Of a stretch of DNA of 64,000 nt, positions 38,028-47,582 are shown in pieces. This DNA is from Pelagibius sp. (GTDB taxonomy: Bacteria > Pseudomonadota > Alphaproteobacteria > Kiloniellales > Kiloniellaceae), in NCBI GenBank assembly GCA_028280305.1, contig JANQMC010000146.1:1-64000 (forward strand), read 5' to 3'. Under the pieces are notes generated by a model that was given only the letters and a program-made list of their open reading frames with translations, searched no databases and was not told the DNA's origin. Each line of letters starts with the position of its first letter. The stretch's first letter is position 1. The translations under genes and the position numbers were made by a program.

Positions 38028-38043
38028 TTAACTGCGGCTTAAC
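38028..38043 (+). promoter_or_regulatory. CtrA-type box
   Basis: TTAACTGCGGCTTAAC is a perfect TTAA-N7-TTAAC match to the CtrA binding consensus. It lies 63 bases before the methyltransferase-like gene, in the intergenic region after sufA. Confidence 0.55.
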
Positions 38044-38106
38044 ATCCGCTTGGGACAATTGCGCCTGATTTTCGGGCCCAACGACCGTCACGAGCGCGAA
38101 GCCACT

Positions 38107-38844
38107 ATGCAGACAATCAAGCACGCCTATGCTTCAGCCATGCAAGGCCTGGGGTCCGGGCTTTACAGCAGCGGTGTGCTGAATCGAGAGACACCGCCGT
38201 TGCACGGTGATCTGTGGCGCTGGCTGCACAGCCTTTTCGCGATCTACGACATCGACGCCATGGTCCGACTGGACCTGCCCTGGTGGACGCTGCGGGCTGC
38301 AAAGCTGGTGGACCGCTTCCTTCAGCAGCGGCCGGGGGCGATGGTCTTCGAATACGGCTCAGGCGCCAGCACGGTCTTTCTGGCAAAGCGTGCCGAAATC
38401 GTTGTTTCCGCAGAGCACGATCCGCGCTGGCACGCGACGGTGACCAAGAAGGTGGCCGGACATCCCAATGTACTCCTCACTCTGGCAGAGGCGGAACCGG
38501 TAGACGCCCAGAGCACTCACTGGTCCGCCCACCGCGCCTGGTCCGGGTATGACTTCAACAACTACGTACAGGCCATCGACCGTTTCGAAGGCCTCTTCGA
38601 TCTCATCGTAATCGACGGCCGCTGCCGGGCCCACTGCCTGCAGGCGGCCAAGCGGCGCATCAAACCGGATGGGCTGATCCTCTTCGACAACGCCGGCCGG
38701 CGGCGCTATCGTGCGGCCCTGGAAGGCAGCGCCATGCCCAAACTGGCGACCTCCGGTCTCACCGCCTGTCTGCCTTATCCGGACTCCACCGTCCTACTGT
38801 CGCCGGAGCAGGCGGTGTTGCAGGCCCTGGTGGACGCAGGATGA
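38107..38844 (+). CDS. class I SAM-dependent methyltransferase-like protein
   Basis: A 245-residue protein with a Rossmann-type SAM core: motif I VFEYGSGASTVFLAK near residue 79, acidic VSAEHDPRWH for motif II, and FDLIVIDGRCRAHCL for motif III/IV. The N-terminal 70 residues are helical (LHSLFAIYDIDAM). The substrate is unknown. Its stop overlaps the start of the flippase-like gene (ATGA), so both are translated together and probably act in one surface-glycan process. The in-frame TTG 57 bases upstream is less convincing. Confidence 0.8.
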   Translation: MQTIKHAYASAMQGLGSGLYSSGVLNRETPPLHGDLWRWLHSLFAIYDIDAMVRLDLPWWTLRAAKLVDRFLQQRPGAMVFEYGSGASTVFLAKRAEIVVSAEHDPRWHATVTKKVAGHPNVLLTLAEAEPVDAQSTHWSAHRAWSGYDFNNYVQAIDRFEGLFDLIVIDGRCRAHCLQAAKRRIKPDGLILFDNAGRRRYRAALEGSAMPKLATSGLTACLPYPDSTVLLSPEQAVLQALVDAG

Positions 38845-39782
38845 CAAGGGGTCTGCTGAGAGCCGCCGCCTGGCTGCTGCCGCTTGCGGCCCTGCTTTAT
38901 CTGGGCTTCGCCCTGAGCGACCTCGACCTCTCGGAGTTCGGTAGCTATCTGAACAGCCGGGTTCTGGGGGTCGCCTGCATCGTCGCCCTGCTCTATGGCG
39001 CCGGGCTCTATCTTCTGGCTTTCGCCTGGTCGGCCTGCCTGCAGAAGTGTTCAAGAAATCCGGTCAGTCCGGAAGCAGCGGTGCAACTCTACGCCTTCGC
39101 CACCTTCGCCAAGTACCTTCCCGGCAACGTCTTCCACTATGCCGGACGACAGATCGCCGCAGCCCGCCTGGGCTACGGCCAGAAGGCACCGGCACAGGCA
39201 ACCTTCCTGGAGATACTGGGACACTTGGCTGCGGTCGGGGTGATCCTGCTGGCCCTGTTGCCCTTCACACTGTCCGGCCTTGCCGCACTGTTGTCACTGG
39301 CCGGTGAGCAACTGCGACCTTGGGTTTTCGCCGGGCTGCTCTGTGCGGTTGCCGGCATCGTGTTTCTGTGGCTGTCGCCGAAGGCGCGCGCACTGCTGCC
39401 TTCCTTGGACATCCGCCTGCTATCCTTCGTCGGCTTGCTGCAGCTCAGTTTCTTCGCCTTGGTGGCTCTGCTCGGCGTTTGGCTTGCTATTCCCGTACTA
39501 AACCTGCCGCAGGAGGCCATGCCCCTAATAGTCTTCGTCTATCTGGCGTCCTGGCTTATCGGTTTCGTGACCCCGGGCGCCCCGGGCGGACTGGGGGTGC
39601 GGGAGGCCTGTCTGCTGGCGGGGCTCGGCGGCTTGGCCGACCCGGAAGCCGTGCTCGCTTTTGCCGCCCTGACACGCGGCGCCTTCCTGGTTGGCGAGGC
39701 GCTGTTCTCGGTCTCCGGCTTTCTGTTCCGGCCGGGTCAGGAAGTCAGCGCCCAGAGCCGCCCCTCGGCAACGGCGCGATGA
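38841..39782 (+). CDS. integral membrane flippase-like protein (LPG synthase TM/UPF0104 family)
   Basis: A 313-residue protein with about eight transmembrane helices. Conserved family features are AFATFAKYLPGNVFHYAGRQIAAARLG near residue 90 and the SWLIGFVTPGAPGGLGVREA loop near residue 230. Members include AglD and the transmembrane half of lysylphosphatidylglycerol synthase and are thought to move or help modify lipid-linked substrates. Its 3' end overlaps the convergent membrane gene by 38 bases. Confidence 0.85.
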   Translation: MTRGLLRAAAWLLPLAALLYLGFALSDLDLSEFGSYLNSRVLGVACIVALLYGAGLYLLAFAWSACLQKCSRNPVSPEAAVQLYAFATFAKYLPGNVFHYAGRQIAAARLGYGQKAPAQATFLEILGHLAAVGVILLALLPFTLSGLAALLSLAGEQLRPWVFAGLLCAVAGIVFLWLSPKARALLPSLDIRLLSFVGLLQLSFFALVALLGVWLAIPVLNLPQEAMPLIVFVYLASWLIGFVTPGAPGGLGVREACLLAGLGGLADPEAVLAFAALTRGAFLVGEALFSVSGFLFRPGQEVSAQSRPSATAR

Positions 39783-41349
39783 TCCGGTAGAGAATGAAGA
39801 CCTCGCTCGTTGCCACTCTTTCCAAACCACCCAGTTCATCCAACGTAGCGGTGCTGCTGCGCAGCCACAGCAGATAGTCGAAGTGGCGCGGCCAGTCGTT
39901 CCAATAGGCATGGGCCGGGTCATGGCGGCCGGCCGGGTCGGCCAGGACCCGGTCCCGGCCTTGCTCCAAGGCCTGTCGTGGCACCGGCCAACCCTGGGGC
40001 ACGTCCAAGGCAGCACGCGCAGGCGCGGCCTCCACCAAAGACGTTGCGGTGAAGAGTAGCGGCACGAACATGCCGCGCTCAATGGCCGCGAGAGAGCCGC
40101 TGTGCACGAAGTCGATCCAAGCTGGAGAGCAGCCCGGACAGGCTGGATCGTAGTCGCCGGCGACAAGAAGAGCGCCGCCGGGTGTGGCCTTCATCAGAGC
40201 CTGTCGGACCTCCTGCTGTACCGCGTCGTTACGGGCCATCTGCAGCCCACCGGCCAATAGCGAAGTGCCGACCACCGACAACAATAGGACCTGAACCAGT
40301 CGCGAGGCCAGAACCGACGCCGCAGGCTGCACCGCTGCGACAAGCAAGAGCAGCCCGACAAAGGGAAAACGAAAGTCCAGGCCCCAGATTCCAAGGGCCA
40401 TGTTGGGCATGGCGATCACAAGGCCCGCCATGGCCCAAAGCAGCGGCTTCAGATCGCTATCGAGCCTGGCTTCGCCGCGGCGCAGCAGGCCATAGAGGAG
40501 CACCAGAATGACCAGCAACACCAGAGGACCGGCCGGCACCACCTGGGCCGAGGTCGGGGAAAGAAAGGCCAAGGCCTTTGCTCCGAGCGGGCCATAGAAG
40601 GTCTGGCTGTCGCCGACCCCGGCTTGGCCGAAGAGCACGTAGGCGAAGAACACGAGCGGCAGCGCAAACTGCATCATGTGTCTGATGAAAGTCAGCAGGT
40701 TTTCCCGCAGACCAAGGTCCCGCCTGCGCCAGATCCGCAATAGTTCGAGGCAGAGAATCAGGTATCCGCAGAGCAGAAAGCCAAGAAGGTGGGCGAAAAA
40801 GAGAACCGTCTGCGCGCAGGCGAAAACCGCCAGGCGCCGCCGCCAGGACCACGTCTCACTCATCAGCCAGAAGTAGACAGCCCAGAGCGCCAGGCCGACC
40901 GCGAAAAGGAAATTCATGAACCCCCAGCGCAGGGCTTCGTTAAATAGCAGTGCCAGCGGCAGCAGCGCCCAAAGGTTGATGGCCGCTGCCCCGCGCCGTT
41001 GCAGGGCCACGGCGGCGGAAAACAGAAGCAGCAGCGTCAGGCCGTTGAACAGTGCGCCGACGACATAGGGTGACAGCCATCCCATGAAAGGCGCCGCGAA
41101 GAGATCCATCGCCAGGTCGGGGATCAAGCGCCATTCAAGAACATAGTTCTCTGCCAGCAAGGCATCGCCGCCAAGACTGTACTGAATAAAAACCCGGGCC
41201 AGATGATTGGGGTAATCGCGGGCGATGCCGAGAGGAAAGACGAGGGGTAATGCAAAAACGACCACGCCCATCGTCAGGACGGTCAGCAGGCCGGCATACC
41301 GGCGCAGGCCAGGCAGCCCTGTATTCTCTGAAACTGGAAAGGTCGACAA
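39745..41349 (-). CDS. multi-pass membrane protein, GT-C-like, unrecognised
   Basis: A 534-residue protein with about ten to eleven transmembrane helices, then a soluble C-terminal domain of about 130 residues. The first loop has ARDYPNHLARV, an acidic Asp in the position typical of GT-C glycosyltransferases. The helix-loop pattern resembles polyprenyl-phosphate sugar transferases, but no family signature is clear. It is surrounded by glycan genes and divergent from the GT2 gene. Confidence 0.7.
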   Translation of the reverse strand: MSTFPVSENTGLPGLRRYAGLLTVLTMGVVVFALPLVFPLGIARDYPNHLARVFIQYSLGGDALLAENYVLEWRLIPDLAMDLFAAPFMGWLSPYVVGALFNGLTLLLLFSAAVALQRRGAAAINLWALLPLALLFNEALRWGFMNFLFAVGLALWAVYFWLMSETWSWRRRLAVFACAQTVLFFAHLLGFLLCGYLILCLELLRIWRRRDLGLRENLLTFIRHMMQFALPLVFFAYVLFGQAGVGDSQTFYGPLGAKALAFLSPTSAQVVPAGPLVLLVILVLLYGLLRRGEARLDSDLKPLLWAMAGLVIAMPNMALGIWGLDFRFPFVGLLLLVAAVQPAASVLASRLVQVLLLSVVGTSLLAGGLQMARNDAVQQEVRQALMKATPGGALLVAGDYDPACPGCSPAWIDFVHSGSLAAIERGMFVPLLFTATSLVEAAPARAALDVPQGWPVPRQALEQGRDRVLADPAGRHDPAHAYWNDWPRHFDYLLWLRSSTATLDELGGLERVATSEVFILYRIIAPLPRGGSGR

Positions 41350-41499
41350 GCAGTTGGCCCGCCTTGACTTTTCATGGAAACGCCAAGTCGTAAACCATTC
41401 GGCTTGTGAAAGGATTAATGACTCTGTCGCAGACTGCAGCCTCTGCCGCCGCGTGGATCCTGCGTTTCCGCGGCCGCGGAGAAGATGCGAGGAAGCCCC

Positions 41500-42525
41500 A
41501 TGTCGCTGTCTCTTTCAATCGTGGTCCCCTTTTTTAACGAAGAGGAAACCATAGACAAACTCTACAAGCAGATTGTCGCCGCGGTCGCGCCGACGGGCTG
41601 CCCGTTCGAGGTTATCTATGTGAACGACGGCAGCACCGACCTGGGCGCGATGAAGGCCCAGAAGCTGGTGGAAAGCAACACCGCGGTCTCGCTGATCAAC
41701 TTCAGAACCAATTTCGGCAAAGCCGCCGCCCTCTCCGCCGGCTTTCGAAGGGCCCGCGGCGATGTGGTTATCACCATGGATGCCGACCTGCAGGACGACC
41801 CTGCCGAGATACCACGCTTCCTGGAACAGATCCGCAGCGGGGTCGACGTGGTCAGCGGCTGGAAGCAGAAGCGCCACGACCCGCTCGGCAAGACTCTGCC
41901 CTCCAAGCTGTTCAACGCCGTGGTCGGGCGCATTTTCGGGCTGCGCCTGCACGACTACAACTGCGGCTTTAAGGCCTATCGGCGCTCCGCCCTGGTGCAC
42001 CTCAACCTCTATGGAGAGCTACATCGCTTCACCCCTGCCCTGCTCCACAGCCTCGGTTTTCAGGTGAGCGAGATTCCAGTTACCCATCACCCGCGAAGTC
42101 ATGGCCAGTCGAAGTACGGCTGGAGCCGCCTGATCAAGGGCATGATCGACCTCTTCACCGTGTTGCTTTCGACGCGCTTTCGCATGCGCCCGGCGCACCT
42201 TTTTGCCTATATCGGCCTGCCGATCGCCGGATCTGGATTTGCCGCCCTTACCTATCTGTCAGTGCTTTGGCTGATCGGCGCCGGGCCCATCGGGTCGCGT
42301 CCACTCCTGTTCTTGGGGATCATGGCGGTACTGTTCGGAACCCAGATGGTGGCCACCGGACTGATTGCCGAAGTGATCCGGGCCAGCCGTCCTCAGGAAG
42401 AGGAGAAGTACCTCGTCGAAAGCGAGTACGGTCCTACCGAAGAGCGGATCGGTCAGTCGCAAAGCGGCAGCATGATCGCAGCCAAACAAATGCCGCTTCA
42501 ACCGACCGACCGCCGCTCGGCCTGA
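41500..42525 (+). CDS. family 2 glycosyltransferase, ArnC/DPM1 type
   Basis: A 341-residue membrane-anchored glycosyltransferase. The GT-A domain shows SLSIVVPFFNEEETID, YVNDGSTD, the nucleotide-sugar DxD in TMDADLQDDPAEI, and GFKAYRRSALVHLNLYGELHRF. Two C-terminal transmembrane helices follow (about residues 230-310). The enzyme transfers sugar to undecaprenyl phosphate in family precedents. The ATG chosen follows GAGGAA; an ATG five codons earlier is less well placed. Confidence 0.9.
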   Translation: MSLSLSIVVPFFNEEETIDKLYKQIVAAVAPTGCPFEVIYVNDGSTDLGAMKAQKLVESNTAVSLINFRTNFGKAAALSAGFRRARGDVVITMDADLQDDPAEIPRFLEQIRSGVDVVSGWKQKRHDPLGKTLPSKLFNAVVGRIFGLRLHDYNCGFKAYRRSALVHLNLYGELHRFTPALLHSLGFQVSEIPVTHHPRSHGQSKYGWSRLIKGMIDLFTVLLSTRFRMRPAHLFAYIGLPIAGSGFAALTYLSVLWLIGAGPIGSRPLLFLGIMAVLFGTQMVATGLIAEVIRASRPQEEEKYLVESEYGPTEERIGQSQSGSMIAAKQMPLQPTDRRSA

Positions 42526-42592
42526 AGCCCAAAAAAGGCACGCAGCCATTCACTTGGCACACAACAATCAAGAAAGCGTCGTCAGCGATCCG

Positions 42593-43873
42593 CTATATCT
42601 GCTTCTTTCCCAACTGCGCGCCGCCAACCTTCGGGGTTGCCAGCTCACCGTGGACACGCAAGAGCAGACAGCAAAAACAAGCCATCAGCATGACAGAGCC
42701 AACAGGGAGGTTGTGCAGGTTGAGCCAGTTTATCGAGATCGGCAGCAACCAGACCATTGCCAAGATAATGCGCTCAAACGGAAGAAATCCGCTGCGAAGC
42801 GCCCGCATGGTGATGAGTACCAGGGCAAAGCTGACGGCGGTCATGTCGTAGTTGAAGGCATAGGGCGAAGCAATGAACGTTCCCACCGTCAGAACGGCCA
42901 ACTGAAGAATCCAATCCTGACACCTGGCAAAGGTCCAGACCACGCCGGCCAGCGCAATGACGAAGAGCAGAAGCTGCACTGCGGTGCGAATCTCCTGTTC
43001 CACGCCAAGAAGCCGAAGACCCATATAGGCGGATGGCATCATCACCAGAAACTCGCCTAGCCTTTCGTTCATGATGACTGCCTGGAAGGGAACGATGATC
43101 TCGAAGTAGGCCTCCCAACTTTCGAGACCAAAGAGGAAAGCGCTGGCGGCAACCATGAAAACCGTCGTCACCCCGGCGGACACTATCGTCAGCCACCTTC
43201 GCGAAGCCATCAATGCAAAGGGAAGCAGGATACCTAACTGCGGCTTGACCGTAAGAATACCGAACAGCACGCCGGCAATGATCGGGTGTGTTCTCATGAG
43301 TCGAAACCCACCAATCAACAAAGCGGCGGTCAAAAATCCGTTCTGCCCGCCGGCAAGGCAGATGTACGAAGATGGCGCCAGCAGCAGCGCCAAAGCGACA
43401 ACCCAAGGGTCGCCGTTACGCAGCCGACAAGCCCAAAGGTATGCAAACAGTGTTGCCGCAGACCAGAGCGCCAAGGCAGGCAGGTAGGAGAAACCCCCAA
43501 GCGGCCACAGGATCAGAAGCATGTGAGGTGGATAGGACCAGCTGTGATCGGCAAAGTCCAAGCCGAGAATGTATTCCTGGTAGCTATGGTAGCTGTTAAA
43601 ATCGAAAAGCCGCGAGACCGCACCATCAATAACCGCGACCCCGCCCGTCCAGTAGTTGACGAAATCGCGCCCGATCGGACGTCCTGCAAAGTCCAGGATG
43701 CCATCCGTAAAGGTCGTCAGATAATTGAATGACGCATGCAGGCTGTACAACAGGCAGGCAGCGAGAAGGAAGAGGCAGAAAAGAGTGTCGCTGCCCAAGT
43801 CAAGATGACGCTGCGCCCCGAAGTCCCTGTTCGAGTTGCCTGCCGGCAGTAAAGTCTTTCCGAACCACGACAT
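42593..43873 (-). CDS. GT87-family (DUF2029) membrane glycosyltransferase
   Basis: A 426-residue membrane protein with about ten helices. DUF2029/GT87 features are visible: GRDFVNYWTGG near residue 70, the first-loop Asp, SYPPHMLLILWPLG and LTVKPQLGILLPFALM. The archetypes are polyprenyl-phosphomannose-dependent mannosyltransferases of actinobacteria. It faces the GT2 gene tail to tail, 68 bases apart. Confidence 0.83.
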   Translation of the reverse strand: MSWFGKTLLPAGNSNRDFGAQRHLDLGSDTLFCLFLLAACLLYSLHASFNYLTTFTDGILDFAGRPIGRDFVNYWTGGVAVIDGAVSRLFDFNSYHSYQEYILGLDFADHSWSYPPHMLLILWPLGGFSYLPALALWSAATLFAYLWACRLRNGDPWVVALALLLAPSSYICLAGGQNGFLTAALLIGGFRLMRTHPIIAGVLFGILTVKPQLGILLPFALMASRRWLTIVSAGVTTVFMVAASAFLFGLESWEAYFEIIVPFQAVIMNERLGEFLVMMPSAYMGLRLLGVEQEIRTAVQLLLFVIALAGVVWTFARCQDWILQLAVLTVGTFIASPYAFNYDMTAVSFALVLITMRALRSGFLPFERIILAMVWLLPISINWLNLHNLPVGSVMLMACFCCLLLRVHGELATPKVGGAQLGKKQI

Positions 43874-44143
43874 CGCTCAATCCAAAAACCCAGATACTGC
43901 GGCTTGGCCGCGGCCAGTTGTACGAAGGCCCGGAGATGCTCGGACCCAATCCCGACAGAGAGTCGGCCGGAAAGGGGAAGGTAGCGAAAAGTCGTTAAGT
44001 GGAGTTGAAGCCGTTGACAGCTTTGTGACCAACGATACCCGCTGCGGCGGCCACCGGCCCGGACGGACCTCAGACTTAATCGTTCCTTAGAGCTTTGGCC
44101 CCAGGATCACCGCTGCTCACGCAGCACAAAACACGACGGGTCA

Positions 44144-45985
44144 ATGCAGTCATATAGCGCGAAAAGAAACGGGCCAGCCCAGTTGCTGCCTTACCTGGCC
44201 CTCGTCATCACCTGGGCCCTGGTCCACACCAGCCTGATCGTCTTCCGCGACCTACCGGTCTTCGAGTCCGGACTTGTCGGCCCCGACAGCTATATGCGTC
44301 TGCTTCGCGTCACCGAGCTTTATCAGAGCTGGGACTGGTTCGATGGCACCATCGACCGCGCCAACGCCCCCTACGGTGACACGCTGCACTGGACTCGGCC
44401 TTTTGACATCCTGATCATGCTGGTGGCTCTGCCGGCCTCGTTCGGGATGACTTTCGAAAAAGCAATCTACGTTTCCGGCATTCTCGTTTCGCCCTTGCTG
44501 CAGTTAATGACGGCGCTTGCGCTCGCCTGGGCCATGCGCCCCTTGATCCGCCCCGAGGTGTGGTTCCTGCCGGTAGTAGCGCTGTTTCTTCAACCCGCGG
44601 CCCTCGCCTACTCCATTGCCGGGCGGGCCGATCATCACAGCCTGCTGATGCTGGTCTTCGTCATCACTGCCGGTTTCACGCTGCAGGCCCTGCGCAATCC
44701 TTTGGATGCGCGCCCGGCCGTCTACGCCGGCGCCGGCGCCGGGTTCGGGATATGGCTTTCGGTGGAGTTCCTGCTGCCGATGGCCGTCTGCCTGGCTGCC
44801 TTGGGAACACCCTGGCTCTTCGGGCAAAGGGAGAAAGCGGCTCAGAACAAATGGTTCGCGCTCTCGGCCAGTTTGGTTCTCTTGGCCGCGCTTTTCGCAG
44901 AACGCCCCCTGGAAGACCTTCTGGAGCCAAGCTACGACAGGGTTTCCTCGGTCCAGTTCCTGATTGTTGTTTGTATTCTGCTGTTCTGGCGCGCCGCCGA
45001 GTTCTATGAGAACCACGCCGCCAGGCAAACCCACATTCTGGGACGCCTGCTGCTCGGCGTCTTCGGCGTCGCTTCCGCCGGATTGCTGGTCAACGCCGTC
45101 TATCCGCTGTTCTTCACCGGCCCCATGGCCGGTGTCGATCCCCGCATTCTGCCGATCTGGCTCGATCGGGTATTGGAGATGCGCCCTCTTATTCCGCAAG
45201 ATCGCGACAGCCTCGGGGCCTTTATCTTCTACTTTGGCAGTGGTCTTATGGTGCTTCCATTTTTCCTCAAGTTCATGCTTGAAGAGCGCCGTTCTGACCG
45301 TTTCTGGGTCCTCGCCTTCATCGGCTTCGCTTGTCTTATTCTTTGGCCGATGGCGATCAAACACATGCGGTTCTCCAGCTATGCGGAGGTCGTCTTCGTC
45401 ATGGCCATCGCAGTTGTCTTCGACCGCTTTCTGCAGTGGACCCACAGCATTCACAGCGACCTCAGTCGCGGGTTGGTACGTGGCTGTGTGATTACCGTGC
45501 TGCTGCTCGGACCGATCACAGTCGGTACTATGCTGAAGAACCAAGAGGCCGACGCCAAGGATGCCTCCGGCCAGTCGCTGGAGGCCTGCAACGTCCGGCA
45601 GGTCTCAGACTTCCTGGAAACCGATGCCCGGTGGGCCGGATCTCAACAAACCATTCTGACATTCCTCGATATCGGCCCGGAGCTGCTCTATCGCACCGGC
45701 CATGCGGTGATCGCCACGCCGTATCATCGCAACAGTGATGGGATCTACGACAGCTATAGGATCCTGACCAGCAGTGATACCGAAAACGCCCGCCGCATGA
45801 TGGCTGAGCGCCGGATCGACCTGATCCTGCTCTGTCAGAGCCGGGCGGAAAAGATCTTCTTCTCAAGCGCCAGCGACAGCCTCTACAAACGCCTTTCCGA
45901 AGGTGAGGCACCACAGTGGGCGGAAGAGGTGGTGTTACCGCCTTCCTTACAGCGCCAAGCCCGGCTGTTCGCCATCAACCGCTAG
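44144..45985 (+). CDS. STT3-like GT-C membrane glycosyltransferase
   Basis: The protein has 613 residues. About eleven transmembrane helices occupy residues 15-460. The first loop has GPDSYMRLLRVTELY, with the Asp that binds metal in STT3/AglB/PglB, and YGDTLHWTRPFD. A later loop has YSIAGRADHHSLLML. The C-terminal soluble domain has FLDIGPELLYRTGHAVIATPYHRN, which takes the place of the WWDYG motif of true oligosaccharyltransferases; that motif itself is absent. A transfer of glycan to protein or lipid is possible. It is adjacent to a GT2 gene and then the pilin gene. Confidence 0.75.
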   Translation: MQSYSAKRNGPAQLLPYLALVITWALVHTSLIVFRDLPVFESGLVGPDSYMRLLRVTELYQSWDWFDGTIDRANAPYGDTLHWTRPFDILIMLVALPASFGMTFEKAIYVSGILVSPLLQLMTALALAWAMRPLIRPEVWFLPVVALFLQPAALAYSIAGRADHHSLLMLVFVITAGFTLQALRNPLDARPAVYAGAGAGFGIWLSVEFLLPMAVCLAALGTPWLFGQREKAAQNKWFALSASLVLLAALFAERPLEDLLEPSYDRVSSVQFLIVVCILLFWRAAEFYENHAARQTHILGRLLLGVFGVASAGLLVNAVYPLFFTGPMAGVDPRILPIWLDRVLEMRPLIPQDRDSLGAFIFYFGSGLMVLPFFLKFMLEERRSDRFWVLAFIGFACLILWPMAIKHMRFSSYAEVVFVMAIAVVFDRFLQWTHSIHSDLSRGLVRGCVITVLLLGPITVGTMLKNQEADAKDASGQSLEACNVRQVSDFLETDARWAGSQQTILTFLDIGPELLYRTGHAVIATPYHRNSDGIYDSYRILTSSDTENARRMMAERRIDLILLCQSRAEKIFFSSASDSLYKRLSEGEAPQWAEEVVLPPSLQRQARLFAINR

Positions 45986-46082
45986 GGCCTCTAAGCGCCC
46001 TTCGGTGTTAGGGAATTCTTGAGCCAATTCGACAAGACTGTTCCAACGGGGGTCAGGTAGCTCCGAAGAGGACGGACGGTCG

Positions 46083-47150
46083 ATGACACAGGAAAACCCG
46101 GTTCACAGACAGCAGGCAGCGCTGGCCGCGACCCTGGCGGACGCGCCTTCCGTAGCCGTCCTGCTGCCCTGCTACAATGAAGAAGCGGCGATCGACCAAA
46201 CCGTCAGAGATTTTCAGGCTGCCCTGCCGAATGCCCGCATTTACGTCTATGACAATGCGTCCAGCGATCGCACCGCGGCAGTCGCCCGCGAGGCCGGGGC
46301 CCACGTGGTTAGCGAAACCTTAAGGGGCAAGGGAAACGTGGTGCGGCGGATGTTCGCCGACATCGAGGCGGACATCTATGTCCTGTCGGACGGCGACGAC
46401 ACCTATGATGCAAGCGCCGCAGAAGACCTGATAGAGCTGCTCTGCCGAGAGCAATTGGACATGGTCAACGCGGCGCGGATCAACACCAGCGACGCGGCCT
46501 ATCGTGCGGGGCATAAGTTCGGGAATCGGCTGTTTACCGGCCTGGTCAGCAATCTCTTCGGCAAACGCTTTGACGACATCCTCTCCGGCTACCGAGTCTT
46601 CTCCCGGCGCTTCGTAAAGTCTTTTCCAGCGCTCGCCCAGGGCTTCGAGATCGAAACCGAGTTGACGGTCCACGCCCTGGAGCTGCGGATGCCGGTTGCC
46701 GAAGTCCCGACGGCCTATAAAGAGCGGCCGGAGGGCTCGGAAAGCAAGCTCAACACCTTTCGCGACGGGTTTCGTATTCTCAAAACCATCGTAAGGCTGG
46801 CTAAAGAAGAACGGCCACTCGCGTTCTTCTCGTCCGGGGCGATGATCCTGGCATTGACGTCGGTCGGCCTGTCTCTACCGCTGTTCGTGACCTACTTCGA
46901 GACCGGACTGGTGCCACGGCTGCCCACCGCCGTCTTGGTCTGCGCCCTGATGCTGCTGGCCTCCCTTGGGTTCGCCTGTGGTCTGATACTTGATTCCGTA
47001 TCTCTCAGCCGCCGCGAGACGAAACGCCTGCATTACCTTACTCTGCCGGCACCGCCGCTCCCCATATCGCCACGAACTCCGCGGCGCTCGCAGCCTCATC
47101 GGGCCGAAAATCCGGCTCACAAAGACGTGATTCACCGGGCGGCGATTTAG
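46083..47150 (+). CDS. family 2 glycosyltransferase
   Basis: A 355-residue enzyme with a GT-A domain (VAVLLPCYNEEAAIDQTV, VYDNASSDRT, nucleotide-sugar DxD in VLSDGDDTYDA, DDILSGYRVFSRRF) and two C-terminal transmembrane helices. The Pro/Arg-rich tail after residue 320 is probably cytoplasmic. It is a dolichyl/undecaprenyl-phosphate sugar transferase type. It follows the STT3-like gene on the same strand by 97 bases and probably shares its transcript. Confidence 0.88.
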   Translation: MTQENPVHRQQAALAATLADAPSVAVLLPCYNEEAAIDQTVRDFQAALPNARIYVYDNASSDRTAAVAREAGAHVVSETLRGKGNVVRRMFADIEADIYVLSDGDDTYDASAAEDLIELLCREQLDMVNAARINTSDAAYRAGHKFGNRLFTGLVSNLFGKRFDDILSGYRVFSRRFVKSFPALAQGFEIETELTVHALELRMPVAEVPTAYKERPEGSESKLNTFRDGFRILKTIVRLAKEERPLAFFSSGAMILALTSVGLSLPLFVTYFETGLVPRLPTAVLVCALMLLASLGFACGLILDSVSLSRRETKRLHYLTLPAPPLPISPRTPRRSQPHRAENPAHKDVIHRAAI

Positions 47151-47226
47151 CCGAAAGCAGCGGAATTGCAGCAGATTGTTTCGTCTTTACTATTTATCTC
47201 TTTTTTTACGCAAACACATCTCCAAA

Positions 47227-47241
47227 TTAACAAGTTGTTAT
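47227..47241 (+). promoter_or_regulatory. degenerate CtrA-type box upstream of flp
   Basis: TTAACAAGTTGTTAT fits TTAA-N7-TTAA except for the last base. It lies in an AT-rich 220-base leader about 130 bases before the pilin start. In Caulobacter the pilin gene is CtrA-controlled, which makes the position sensible, but the match is incomplete. Confidence 0.3.
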
Positions 47242-47370
47242 AATAATAAGCCCATATTATTCTTGAATTATTTCTAATATTGCACTCAAGAAAGCTATTT
47301 CCTTTTACCTTTTATTAATGCGAAGAGGGGATTATCGGTCTCGGATATGCGTGCATAGGAGGTCGCAATC

Positions 47371-47565
47371 ATGATGAACACGATTAAGTCCTTTCTTCAG
47401 GACGATTCCGGCGCCACGGCTATCGAGTATGGCCTGATCGCCGCCCTGGTTTCTGTTGCTGCCATCGCGGCGCTTACCTCGATGGGTAACTCGCTGCGGG
47501 ACGTCTTCGGCCTCGTGTCGAACGAGCTTAGCGATGCGGCGGACACGGCAACGTCTACTCCGTAA
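47371..47565 (+). CDS. flp: Flp-type pilin
   Basis: A 64-residue prepilin. The short leader ends before a hydrophobic helix: SGATAIEYGLIAALVSVAAI, with the Flp motif ATAIEYGLIA and the Glu+5/Tyr+6 pair needed for processing. A GGAGG ribosome site precedes the ATG. It is the first gene of the tad locus and is followed by a stem-loop, typical for a highly expressed pilin. It would be cut by the CpaA-like peptidase encoded next. Confidence 0.95.
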   Translation: MMNTIKSFLQDDSGATAIEYGLIAALVSVAAIAALTSMGNSLRDVFGLVSNELSDAADTATSTP

Positions 47566-47582
47566 CGCTTGAATCCTTCGGG

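Noticed and set aside
42554..43060. 168-residue open frame opposite the GT87-like gene
   Set aside because: Gln/Lys/His-rich shadow of a clear membrane protein gene.
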